Positions 1 to 11,900 of a stretch of 64,000 nt of DNA are shown piece after piece. How positions within the stretch are numbered: the first letter of the stretch is position 1; every line of letters begins with the position of its first letter. Source of the DNA: Onthophagus taurus. Taxonomy: Eukaryota; Arthropoda; Insecta; Coleoptera; Scarabaeidae. The translations under genes were made by a program, and so were the position numbers. Below the pieces are notes generated by a model. That model saw only the letters and a program-made list of their open reading frames with translations. It was not told the DNA's origin and ran no database searches. The stretch spans positions 21,390,001-21,454,000 of the forward strand of contig NC_091976.1 of the NCBI RefSeq assembly GCF_036711975.1. Reading direction: 5' to 3'.

Positions 1-214
1 AAATCAATTTGTTTAGATTTCTTACCAGTTGATCCAAATTATCCTATTTTGATCCCAATGATATTCTTCGGCCTGAATCCATAATTTTATGGTACAGCTT
101 CATCAATAAGTTATTTCTAAAATTCTCAGAACAATATATTTTACCTTGTTGGGTCATATCATTGTTAAATGCCCAAATACAGAGAGAAAGGAGCAAAAGC
201 CTTAAATATTTTGA

Positions 215-630
215 AACAAGAAGCTAATTTAACAATATGTAAAGAAAATAAATGAGGAGAAAGAACAAAGTAGGAAGATTTTCATGGCAGTACATCTCAA
301 AATGAATCTTAAAGGAATACTGTATAAGAATGCACACTACCAGCAAATAGAGTAACAACTCAGAGTAAGTCTACTAATTGCGAGAAGAAGGAAGAGGTAT
401 CAATGAAGCAAGAGCGTTATTATACCTCTACAAAGTCAAATCACTCTGCTTTACTAGATAAGGAATGCAACAATATGTAGAGATAATAAAGGAAGAGAAG
501 AAAAAAAGTAGGAAGACCTTTATGGCAGAACACCTCGAAACGAATCCCAAAGGAATAGTTTATAATAATGCTACCCGCAAACAGAGTAACTGCTCAGAGT
601 GTCTACTCATTGTGAGAAGATGTTAGGTAT
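215..630. repeat. Imperfect tandem duplication, ~240-bp unit
   Basis: Two diverged copies follow one another. Shared landmarks are AACAATATGTA near 230 and 470, AGTAGGAAGA near 270 and 509, ATGGCAG near 283 and 522, and CAGAGTAA near 350 and 585, always about 235-240 bp apart. No terminal repeats or coding content are seen. It could be the remnant of a longer satellite or of a duplicated mobile-element fragment. Confidence 0.6.
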
Positions 631-1591
631 ACGATAAACTGAAAAAAATAGAAGAGCAATCGAAGCTACAACATATAGGTTGCTAACACTACCGTAGTAA
701 CAATATGCAAGTACAATTTTACAGAGTGTGTCGTCTTAGATGCAAAAAGGAACCAAAAAGTGAAAAATGTACCAAGCCATGGTACCATGGATAACATTGG
801 AAATTCCAAATAGGTAAGCCAAGTCTTCCAAAAAGTTCTGAACTCTGCTTTGTAAAAAACTGTTGAAACAGAAAAAACAGCAAAAATGTCATGAGCAGAT
901 TTATGAAACTTCGGAAACTGTGACAAAAATAATATTAGACAGTGTAGATGGGTAATATCGTCACAATCAATACGTTGATCTACCTTGGCCCATTAATCTC
1001 TAACGAAGGAAGCTAGGACTAGACAAACATATTATCATGGAGATGTCATGTAATCACTTTGACAACAAAAATGAGGTTGGTAAGGAGCTTGGTCTTCTCT
1101 ATCTTTTTTTACAGATCAGAGTTGTGATTAAAAACAACGAATTAAAAGAAAATCGATGACACAAGGGAGAATAAATGAGTCAATACAACAACTGAAACAA
1201 AAAAAAGATTGCGAGTCGTGGTGGCACGTGGTGCCAAATAATGCCTTAGAGGTCACAGCAGCAGGCAAAAGGTGGCGTGGAATATCTTCTACAAGGTACA
1301 CGCACACCAGTCGCTCCAGTCATAATGTTTAGCGATGTAAAACAAAAAGGGCAGAAGCAACCATTCGCTTCGTGTTGTGGAGCGCACAATTCTAAAACAG
1401 TCCGGGGTCAGGTAATAAATCTGCTTCGCAACACTGTTAGTGCTTAATCATCGATCATACCAAGGTTAATAAGATCATTACTGTTATTATGAGTAGAACA
1501 AACTAGCCTGAACAAGTATTTATTATTTTACAATGCGATTATAACCCTGAAAGGAAATCCACAATACATTAAATTTAAAAGCAAAGTAAAT

Positions 1592-1613
1592 TGAACCAGT
1601 ATATACTGGTTCA
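1592..1613. repeat. 22-bp perfect palindrome
   Basis: GAACCAGTATATACTGGTTC with one more matching base on each side is a perfect dyad in otherwise non-palindromic sequence. It could be a dimeric factor site or the core of a decayed hairpin element; no function is assigned. Confidence 0.5.
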
Positions 1614-2834
1614 GGGTATACATGAAACTTTCTATGTGTCGGGTACAAAGCCGATTTCACTGAAGACCCTTTACAAATATAAATCTAATAGTAATCCGTC
1701 AGTAATTCGCTGCGACAAAAATTTGTATCCCGTACTTGGCTTATTTTTCACCAGTTGCTTTTCCACAAATCTTCCTGTGTAGGGTAAGGTGTCTTCATCG
1801 ATGGAAAAACATTTCAATTTCTGAAATAATTGGACGTATTTTCCATAATCAATCACTAGGTTGTATGGATTGTGGAATATCTGGGTCATTGGAGACCTTT
1901 AAGTGCAAACGACTCTCAGTGTAATGATTTCTTGTCATTGTAGTTGCCAATAAATCCCATCATGTATCTAAAACCTAGTTTTATTCTTGATATACTCAAC
2001 ATGCTATACCCAAAGAGCGTTGTATCTCTGTAACAGTTGTGTTCACAGATTTTTCTGTTCGTCCAATAGAGCTAATGGAGACTTCTTAAAAACACATTCG
2101 GCAAAAATCCTAAAGTTTATCCTCCAATAGTTTTCGTAAGAATCTTCATCAAACAAATATTTTGAAACAATAAATTATATAAAATTAAATATAAAAGTCA
2201 GAAAATAAGAAGATATCTTTCCCAATAACCTAAAGAAATTTTTCATTAAAATTGCACCATAAAAAAATGAAAGATAAAAGTAAAATTGCAAACCACAATA
2301 AGATCTCAAAAAAAACCTAACTTATAATTATGTTATTATAAAACCCACCATTTAATTTCAAAATTATTTAACTAGAAAGAAAATCCAAGTACAAATGAAA
2401 TCTGTAATATCATTAAGGAGAAAGTCTATTTATTAAATTCTTATCGTTTGAAATTCTCCACCTGGTTACATTTTTCTTGTCCCACTGTATTACATAATTT
2501 GTAGACCTAAACTTTTTCTAAAAACTATATCGGTGAAAGCGTTAAAACGACACGAAAACTATTTCGGTTCCTTACTTCAAATCTATTAAGTAATAATCCC
2601 GTTGGCAACGCAAAAAATAGTCCATTGAACGCACATATCATAATTAACATTCATTACAATTCAAACTTTTAAACCAACTGTGGCAAAATTAAAAGTAAAA
2701 CGAATAAAAACTCCGGCATCCGTAGTTAATTTGTTGAATTTCCGAAGTGGTTACGGTTCTATATCGAATTTGTTCAGCCAGGTGTAACAATCCGCATAAT
2801 CTGATAAAAAAAAACCTTCGAGAGAGGAAATGTC

Positions 2835-2842
2835 TATAAAAG
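2835..2842 (+). promoter_or_regulatory. TATA box of the DUF4779 gene
   Basis: TATAAAAG lies 75 bp upstream of the ATG at 2917. A pyrimidine-rich initiator-like stretch (GCTCTTTAGTTTTCC, around 2861-2875) follows about 30 bp downstream, the usual insect TATA-to-start distance. A TATA promoter suits a strongly and tissue-specifically expressed secreted protein. Confidence 0.6.
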
Positions 2843-2916
2843 CGATAGGAAGGGAAACAAGCTCTTTAGTTTTCCTTTAGTCGATACTCGAATCATATTG
2901 AAAGTGATCAACAATT

Positions 2917-4943
2917 ATGAGTGTTCATAAACACAGCAGCTTCATGCTGCGTTTATTATTAATCGGTGCCCTATTTTTAATCGGTGTATATGCAAACGAA
3001 AATCCAAAATACGAATTTGGAGCCAGATTACCCAAAAAGGATTTGATAACGCAACAAAATCAAAAAAAGATCGTTAAGGTTTTACCGCCTCCACCAAATT
3101 ATCGTGTTATAGAAAAACCAATCGCTGAAAACTTAGAACAAAAAGTGTACGATACTCTTCAAGAAGTTACAAAGGTTCAAAAACCAGTGAAAAATATTAA
3201 AAAACAAGTTTTACAACCGAAAAGAATAGTAAGACCAGTTGTTTATGTGAGAAAATCCGATTTGGCCAAACTTAATATCCAAAAAGTGAGTTCACCTCAA
3301 GTGGATTATCAAAAAAAAAATTACCCAAAAGAAAATTATCCGAATATAAATTACCCAAAAGTAGAATATCCAAAAGTATCGAAAGAAATTTTAAGTAAAA
3401 TTGAAACTCCAAGAGAAGTTTTAACTAAAGTTCCAACACCACAAGACATTTTATCCAAAGTTCAACCTCCACAAGAAGTTTTAACTAAAGTTCCAACACC
3501 ACAAGACATTTTATCCAAAGTTCAAACTCCACAAGAAGTTTTATCAAAAGTTGAAACGTTAAGAGAAATCAAATTAAATGGACCAAAATTAGAACCGCAT
3601 CAACAAGATTTGTTTAAACCCGAAACTCCCAAATCAATAAAAGAACAAATCATCAAAACATTATCCGAACCAGAAGATGCCCCAATAAGAGAAAAACCAA
3701 TTCCCAAACCAAGAAAGCTCAAAAAATATCCCCAAAAGATCGAATCTAAAGAACCTTTGGAACAACCAGCAACAACAAATGTTAAAATCCTTCAAAAACC
3801 CGTTGCGTTCTCTTTTACACCAAAAGATTCTAAAAATAAAAACGAAGATAATACTGTAGCTGGTACTGAAGTTCATGAAAGTGGTGATGATGAGGATGAT
3901 GAAGAAGAGGATGGAGGAAAAGGTGGACATGGAGGAGGTAGTGGTGGTGGAGGAGGTGGAGGCCATAGTGAACCTAAAGAAGCTTCTGCTTCATTTAAAC
4001 AAGGCGGAGGAAGTGAACAACATTCTGGGCACCACAGTGAAAAAGGAGATAAAGGAGAAAAGAAATTTGAAGGCCACGAGGATTATGAAAAAGCCGAGAA
4101 AGGACATCATGATAAAGAAGGGCATGAAAAGGAATACGAAGAAGATAGAGGAAAGAAAAAACAACACCATTACGATGATTCCCATCACGCCGAACATGAA
4201 AAAGCTGAAAAAGGAAGCAAAGATGCTGAGGTAATTTCCAAAAATAACTTTTTCCAATTAATAATATTTTATTTTTGTAGTATGATGAACATGGTAAATA
4301 CTCTAAAGGTTGGTCAACCAAAGGTGAACACGTAATCCATCGTTTAGATGATTACGATAAGAAAAAAGTTTTCTTCGATGAATCCCATGATGAAAGTGAA
4401 GAAGAAGATGAAGGCGCATATTACGAAGAAAAAGAACATGAATCGGGCGGTGGTAAAAAAGGTTCACATCGCGATTCCGGAAAACATCACGATCACTACC
4501 ACAAGGAAGGTGAACATAAAAAGGGTGGACATTACCATGATAGAAAAGGTCATAATAAAGGGGATAAACACTCAAAATATTATCATAATCACGAAGAACA
4601 TGGCAAAAAAGGTGGCGGTAAAGAGGCAAAGAAATGGGGTCAACAACACCAGGAAGCTTACCACCATGAACATCCGGTTCATCAACACCGTGAACCAACC
4701 AGACATATTATTTGGACAGGTCATGAAAGAAGCGATCATGATGTTGCTGACACTGAATATGTTCCAAGAACTGTTGAGAGGAGTTCCAAAGGAAGTTCGA
4801 AAGGATCAAAGAAATCTAAAAGAAAATCAAAAAGGCAAAATCCTGTGAATGAAGGAGGGAACGCAAGAAAGCATTGGAGTGAAGGTGTAAATATTGATCA
4901 AAGGCCAAGTAATAATGGATTTTATTTTGTAACGCATCATTAA
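2917..4943 (+). CDS. Secreted histidine-rich DUF4779-type protein
   Basis: Two exons (2917-4230 and 4281-4943, phase-0 GT-AG intron of 50 bp) encode 658 aa. Residues 1-27 form a signal peptide with the hydrophobic core LRLLLIGALFLIGVYA, so the product should be secreted. Then come a Lys/Pro-rich segment with KxNYPK repeats (about 128-152), tandem 20-residue repeats (169-208) built from two related 10-residue halves with TPQ, an acidic run, a Gly tract (about 332-350), and a His/Lys/Glu/Gly-rich half with EKGDKGEKK, EKGHHDKEG, STKGEH and GKKGG motifs. That half has the layout of the insect family DUF4779, often labelled histidine-rich glycoprotein-like; molecular function is unknown and a cuticle or matrix role is only a guess. 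The second exon continues the same His/Lys pattern, which supports the splice. A TATA box precedes the gene and AATAAA follows it. Confidence 0.8.
3421..3540 (+). repeat. 60-bp coding tandem repeat
   Basis: Two 60-bp units (3421-3480 and 3481-3540) differ at one base (CCT versus ACT). Each encodes 20 residues made of two related decapeptides (LTKVPTPQDI and LSKVQ-PPQEV type). Partial units flank them on both sides. The near identity implies a recent duplication or homogenisation inside the coding sequence. Confidence 0.9.
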
Positions 4944-5235
4944 AATGATAATAGGACACTAAAAAAAATGATTTTTGTTAAATATCTGATTGAGGGAAGG
5001 TGAAATGAATATGAAATGAACTCTATTACTGCTTTTTGTGGATATTAAATTGTTGTTTTGTTTGGATTTATCGTTGTTGTGTATAGTTTAATTAATTGTT
5101 GTTAAATATAATAGATTTTTTTATGGAAGAAGAGAAATAATTACAACTGGGGGTAACAATAAAAAAGAAGATAATCTAAAAAAATAACATTATGTAAATA
5201 CATTTTTTTGATGTAATTTTGAATTTAGTGATTTC

Positions 5236-5241
5236 AATAAA
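5236..5241 (+). terminator. Poly(A) signal AATAAA, DUF4779 gene
   Basis: AATAAA lies 293 bp after the stop codon at 4943, the first canonical hexamer with a downstream T-rich stretch. Confidence 0.45.
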
Positions 5242-5814
5242 ATGCTGAAATAAAGGAAAAAATACTTAGAAGCGGGCGACAAAAATATTTTTAATTAAAA
5301 TAATAACTTATTGTTTAATGGCTTTAGATGATCTCTAAAGTATGTTCAAAAAATCATTTCATTAAAAGGGATAAGAATTCGCACCAGTTAAACATCAAAA
5401 ATTTAAAGTTTATGCGCAGTTGGCATAGCATACTAATTTTGCGGTGTGAAAACTGGCAACAAAAATTGACTAAAATGCAAACTAATTCCAAAAGTTCTAC
5501 AATCACCACACTTCTATTTGGCTTCAGTCTCCTTTCTAAAACAAATCAATTTTTCTATATTAAATAAATTAGAACATACTTTATTAATTTCCGAAATTAC
5601 CAGTGTCCACAAACCAAGATGAATAAGTCTCCTGCTAGATACATCTGTTAAAATTTAGAAAAAATAAAGGAAATATAATTTGGAATCAATGGATTTGTTT
5701 CTAATCTCTTGGAGTTAAAAGGAGAAAGGCTGTTTGAATTTTTTTTAATCTCTTGGAGTTAAAAGGATATTTGATTTTACAGCTTTTCCAACAAAATCAA
5801 TTGATTAAGAACGA

Positions 5815-5820
5815 TTTATT
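5815..5820 (-). terminator. Poly(A) signal, ZNF318-like gene
   Basis: TTTATT on the plus strand reads AATAAA on the minus strand, about 120 bp past the stop codon at 5939. Confidence 0.45.
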
Positions 5821-5938
5821 CAACAAACGTGTCACTACAATCATACTTAAATATAACCAAAAAAAAATAATAATAATTAGCCAAACTAAACCAATTAAAA
5901 AGAAATCCCATAAAAGTTGGAACGAATTCTAATAAAAT

Positions 5939-8900
5939 TTACTTAACCATTTGAACAGCTAAATCATCTGAACTTAACCCCAAAAGTGCGAGGTCATCGT
6001 TGGGGTCATCTGGCGGTAATGGAGGCGGTTGTAAAGGCATGGTATGCGATAAAGGTACACCACTTTGATCCTCACCATTATCGCTTGTTACATTATAATC
6101 AAAAACAGGCGGCTGATACATCATTGTGTAATCATAATAATCGTAACCTGGATCTTGATATTCGCTCATAGGATTAATTGTACTTTCATCTTCCATAATC
6201 ATCATATCTTCAACCGTCGTATTATCTCCCGATTTGGAATCCTTTGCAGTTTCATTACCAACAGTTTCTTTCACTTCTTCTTCCGGTTTAATTTTCGGAG
6301 GTGGTGGAGCTTTTGGAATTGTTTCGCTTATTTTTGGGGGCGCTGGTGGTTCAGCGATTTTCGGGACTACCGGCGGAGGTGGAGGTAATATTTCTGGATA
6401 ACAGGATAATTTGGGGAAACAAACCACTTCTGGTTCGGGGATAAAAGCACGGGCTAAATTACCCGGCTGGAAACGCGAAGGACGCGGTACATCATAATCT
6501 TCTTTTTTCACCTCACGATTTTCCGATTTGTCGTCCATCTTTTTATTCTTAAAAAGCGGCATACGCCCAATGAATGGTAACTTTTTATATGGAGGTGGTG
6601 GCGGTGGCCCTTTTTTATCGTCGTATTTTCGTTTATGACGAGAATTGTCCTCGTATTCAGATGAACGATTACCATTTTCATATCTAGACGTTAAATTTGA
6701 CATGTAAAAGAAAATTTTTTATAAATATGAATGTTTTATATTTATCTTACCTTCTATGTTTATCAGGACTTCCTCTTCTTCTATGGTCCCCAGATGGACT
6801 TGAGTCTCTCCGCTTATAATCTGGACTCCTTGATGACGACCTCTTTCGTCGATATCGTTCTTTATCGCTTCCACTTCTGGTTTTAAATTTAACCTGTTCT
6901 CGAATCTCCTTCAATCTATCCAAATCTTCTCTTTCCTTGCGTTTTGCTTCTTCTCGTTCGCGAGCCTCCTTTTCTTCGCGTTCTTTCATCTCTCTTTCTT
7001 CTTTTTCTTTTTCCAAACGTCTCCGTTCCATTTCAGCAAATTTCACTTTTTCAGCTTCCTGTTTCTGTTTTAGACGATCCTTTAAATTCGAAAGAAGAGC
7101 TTTATCCTTATCTTGAGGTTGCTTAACACTCATCCATTGGTTGATCATTTGATCTTCTTCATGTTTCTCAACGATTTCAGCTTCCTTTTTCTTTCTTTCT
7201 TCAACGAGACGTCCGATCGCTTCCCATTTTCCACTTAATTCCTCGTTCATTAACATTTGCGCTTGAAGTTTCATTTTGTTACGCATTGCAACGTGAATAC
7301 TTTTTGATGTATCTTTATTGCCTTCCTCTCCGGAACTCGAAGAACTACTCGAACTGCTACTAGATTCGCTCGAATCTTTACGGCGTTTCTTCGATTTCTT
7401 TTTCTTACGTTTATCGCGCGATTGATTCGGCGATAAAGAATGTTTCTTGTGTTTTTTCTTCTTCTCGTGGGAATCATCCGAATCGGAACTTTTATTATGA
7501 CGAGAAAGACGACTTAACGATTTTTCGCGATCTTTTAACCATTCGATTTCCCAATGAGGATTCTGTTCAACAAAATTCTAAAAAAAATTGATTAATATTG
7601 CGTTATTTGATGCAGTTAGTTCGAATCTTGTTTTGTCAGATAGCGATAACTTTTTAACTAATTTTTAGGCTGTAAATTACATGTACTTGATAAATAATAA
7701 ATGAAAGAAATACAAATAACGATGAATTTATTTTTACTTTCAACGAGATTGTTCGGGTGCTCTATGTGTCAGAAGAGCCTTAAATTCAAGACCTTTATCG
7801 CTCATATAGCGCCGCACTTCTGGGATAAAATGTTTGACAAACGATTCGTTAAAAATTTCTTTAATCACCCACTCTTTTATTAGCTGAGCAGTAAACTGGT
7901 AAGGTGTCTAAATTTACACCTTTCATAGGCATAGTTTTAACATTCTTTGGCTGCTTTAAACCTACTGGCAGTTTTCTGAGATTTAGCTGCGTATGTTCTA
8001 ATTGGCATACGCTTCTAGAAAAGACCTGTTCCGTCCGCATTCTATACCTGATCTGGAGTGTAACCACCTTTTTCAATTATTTTAGACAGTTTTGCCGGAA
8101 ATTCTTTAGCGCCTGATCATCTGCAGATGCAATTTCACCTTTTATTTTTATATTATGTAGCGCGTGTCGTTGTAGAAAATCATTCATCCATCCCGAACCT
8201 GCAAAAAATTAAATTTTTCTTTTTTTCTCGCCTGATATTTGTGGTTCCGCTTCTTTAATCTGGTTGTAAATCTTTAATGCTACCTGCATGATGTTATTTC
8301 CGTCAACGGATATTCGTTTTTGAGACATATCCTCCATCCATATTACAAGAGCCTTTTCCATTTCTTGCTTCACAATGTCTCTTGTGTGTGATGTATAAAC
8401 ACTTAATTTTGTCCCAGCAATTACAGATTTCCTAATCATTTCCTCATTTTTCTTTATAGTTCTTATGGTGAATTTTCTTAAACCGAAACGTTGCCCTACA
8501 GTGGTGGTACTATCTCCACTAGCTAAATTATCCAAAATATTGATTTTAACTTCCAAAGAAATAGCTTTTCTTTTTGTTTGTTTTGTAATCGACATTGTGA
8601 TTAAATATAAAAATTTTATTTATTTATACGTAATAAGTAAAGAATAAATGTATCAAATGTTTAGGTTTGTTATCAATTAGAGCAAAATTATTCTAGATTA
8701 AAATTTGTTGCATCGCGTTAAATCAAACTAAATCGCTTAAAAAAGAAATGAAATACAGTGTTCGCCAAAAAGTCAGCAACACCCGTTTCATTTCTGTTAC
8801 ATTGTATCTACGTTTCTAAAATTTAGTTTATATAGGAGGTTCATACCGATCTTTCGATCTAAAGTATTTTCAAGATGGTGGCCACTTCCGGTCCTGCGGA

Positions 8901-11900
8901 AGTTGACCACTACTTCGTTATTTTAAATGGAATGCTATAGTTTTTATTACACCTTTTAATTATATGCGAAAAAATAAGTTGACTTTGATAAAAGTTATTG
9001 GTGCCTGGCGTTTTTCGTTTTCGAGTTATTTTGATTTTAAATTTTTCTTGGTAATTTTCACCATGCTCTTTAAAACTCCATATCTCAGCAAACGTTCATA
9101 CAAAAAAGCTCTAAATTGGCACGATTACTCTTCAAATGCTGTCAAATAGATTGTCATTTATTGTAGCAGAGTATCTTATACAGGATGGTCAAAAAGTGAA
9201 TTACCTTTCTTCTGCATTCAATGGCAACAAAGTCGAAAATTTTAAATGCCCCATATTTTATTAGATAACTCACCAGAAAGGGAGTTTGCTATTTATTAGG
9301 CCATGATATTTTGACAGTTTTTGACAACTTCGGTTAATAATCTTTTAGTTTACTATCTTTTATTTACCAAAAATATCAAACAGAAGAACAAATGAATTAA
9401 ACAATGAAAACAAAAATTAGATTTGGATAAAAAATTTAATTCTCTCTCTGCTAGGTTAAAAAAAATATGGGGCATTCCATTTAAAATTAAAATTTACAGC
9501 TTTCTTGCCATTAAATATGGAGAAACGATAATTCAATTTTTGATCACCTGTATAAGATACTCTGACATCAACAAATGACAATCAATTTAATATCGTCTGA
9601 AGAGTAATCGTACCAAGTTAGAGCTTTCTCGAATGAATATTGGCTGAGATATGGGGTTTTAAAAGCATGGTGAAATTTACGAAACAAAAACTTAAAATCA
9701 AAATAACTCGAAAACGAAAAATGCTAGGTACCAGTAACATTTATCAAAGTCAACATATTTTTTCGCATACAATTAAAAGGTGCAATAAAAATTATAACAT
9801 TCCATTTAAAATAACGAAGTTGAGGTCTATTTTCGGTGGACCGGAAGTGGCCACCATCTTGAAAATATTTTAGATCAAAAGATCGGTATGATCCTCCCAT
9901 ATAAGCTAAATTTGATGAGGAACGTTGATGCAATGGAACAGAAATAAAACGGGTGTTGCAGACTTTTTAGCGGACACTGTATATTTTTTTAATCGCGTTA
10001 AATCAAATTCGCGTAAAAACAGAATTATGTGTATTCTGATACTGTTGGATTATAGTAAGGTATTTGATAAGGAAACCATCAGATGCTCATAGCACAATGG
10101 CATTACTTTGTCTAGTTTGGCAATCAGATTGATTTCGAATTTCTTATCCAAGTGCAGCCAAGTTGTTAAAGTAGATAATGAATGCTCTACCTCTTTACTT
10201 ATTAATGCTTGTGTGCCACAGGGTTTCATTTTGGGTACCCTGTTGTTCTCAATTTGCACTTCCCAAATACCTTCATGTTTTAAACACTTAAATGTTCACA
10301 TGTATGCTGATGCCACTCAGCTGTATATTTTTTTTCCAAGACAGGCTCTTGTGTCGACCTGCTCGCTTATAAATCAGGATCTCAAATCGCTACTTGATTA
10401 TTGTAATAGAATGAATGTGTTCTCAGATGCATTTACTAGGCAGATATTGGATGTTATTAGTGGTGGAACGGATATCCGGAAATTTCTTGAAGAATCCTTG
10501 TGGAAATATCACAACTTATTAATTAAAGTATCCTCTTTTTAATGCAATAAGCCGTTTTGAAAAATCGCTTTTAGTTCTTGAGAAATAAAGTTTTGAAATA
10601 ATCGACAATTTTTACGAATTTTGCAATTTTCGCCGATTAAGTTTTAAAAATTCGTATAAAATCCATTTCTTGGAATATGAGTATGAAAATTTCCCAAAGT
10701 GTTAATAAGAGTGTCCTCTTTCCAATGCACCAACATGTTTTGAAAAATAACTTTTAGTTAATTAACTTAATAATTAATTTCTTGAAGGATTCTTGTGGAA
10801 ATATCACCAATTATTAATTAAAGTATCCTCTTTTTAGAGTTGCTTCATTAGTTATCTTATTAGTTAATCAGCATCAAAAAAGTTCATTTTGTATCTTGGA
10901 TTCAAATAAGTTGACATATCTTATCAGCTTTCTTATTAATTTTATTTTTATTCAAATATCGCAATAATGTGGCAATGTAGGGTACCACTTCAGTAATGTA
11001 CCAGAAATTATAACCATAATGGTCGGATAGATATGGCGGATAACCGAATATCCGGCTTTTCGCAAAATCACTATCTGTTCCATCACTAGATGTTACTGTA
11101 AAGAAACAGTTTAGTTTTTGCAATTTTGTTATTGATCAATAAAGGAATTTATTATTATTATTTCTGGAATAATGAGGAATAACCCACAAGATAACAACTG
11201 ATTAAATTAATAAAGCTAACACCAACATTAACAGATAAATTTACAACAGAGTTAACAAATAAAACCCATTGGTAAAACGTTTTCACTCTGAAAATAAAAA
11301 ATAAATTCATGGTTATTTGTTGTTCAATTTGTAAAAATGAGCTTTGAATCTTAAACAATTTAGAAGATATCGCTAACTATGATTTTAATGTTGACTGGTA
11401 GTGGATTTAAAATATTTACCGAGTAATTTTGTGAATGATTGATTGATTTTAAATGGAGTGATGCACAATGTAGATCTCCTATCCATGAGTCACATAAGCG
11501 ACAATACCAAGCTGTTGTAGAGACGAAAAATTGTAAACCTAAAAATTCGAAAGTGTTAACACATTTTAGGGTATTTTTACCCAAAATTTAATCCATTACA
11601 TACAGTACAATGAATGTTTACTATCAATCCATTTGTAAACAATTGTTATAAATCAATCCAAACTTATAAATAAATACATTTCACCTTAAATTCTACTTTA
11701 TATTAAAAAATTATTGTGTGTTAATTGTATTTTGTTTACCTTTTATGGGATGACGTTTTGTTGGGGCGCCTTCTATATAAGGAAATTCTTGTTCTGGTGG
11801 TAATTTATGCCACGGAGCTTCATCTTCTTGTACATTGGCCCTGTGCTCTTTACTCTGCAGATGAATAAGCAGATCTTTGGCAGTTTTAGGAAAAATGTCG

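Larger units (their letters stand above)
1..2834. other. Intergenic, upstream of the DUF4779 gene
   Basis: No convincing coding region is seen. The short ORFs here lack domain features and splice context. The stretch holds an imperfect ~240-bp tandem duplication (about 215-630), a 22-bp palindrome (1592-1613) and AT-rich sequence with long A and T runs toward the promoter. It may contain regulatory DNA for the gene that starts at 2917, but nothing specific can be named. Confidence 0.5.
4944..5938. other. Intergenic between convergent genes
   Basis: This is the 3' flank of the DUF4779 gene on the plus strand and of the ZNF318-like gene on the minus strand. It is AT-rich and holds one poly(A) signal for each gene plus a short repeated phrase, AATCTCTTGGAGTTAAAAGG (about 5703 and 5748). 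No gene is seen. Confidence 0.6.

Noticed and set aside
1591-1924. Three overlapping short frames (62-72 aa)
   Set aside because: No domain, start context or splice evidence; composition is like the surrounding noncoding DNA.
3661-4848. Several long open frames overlapping the DUF4779 gene on both strands
   Set aside because: They are shadows of low-complexity coding sequence; the plus-strand frame with signal peptide and in-phase splice explains the region.
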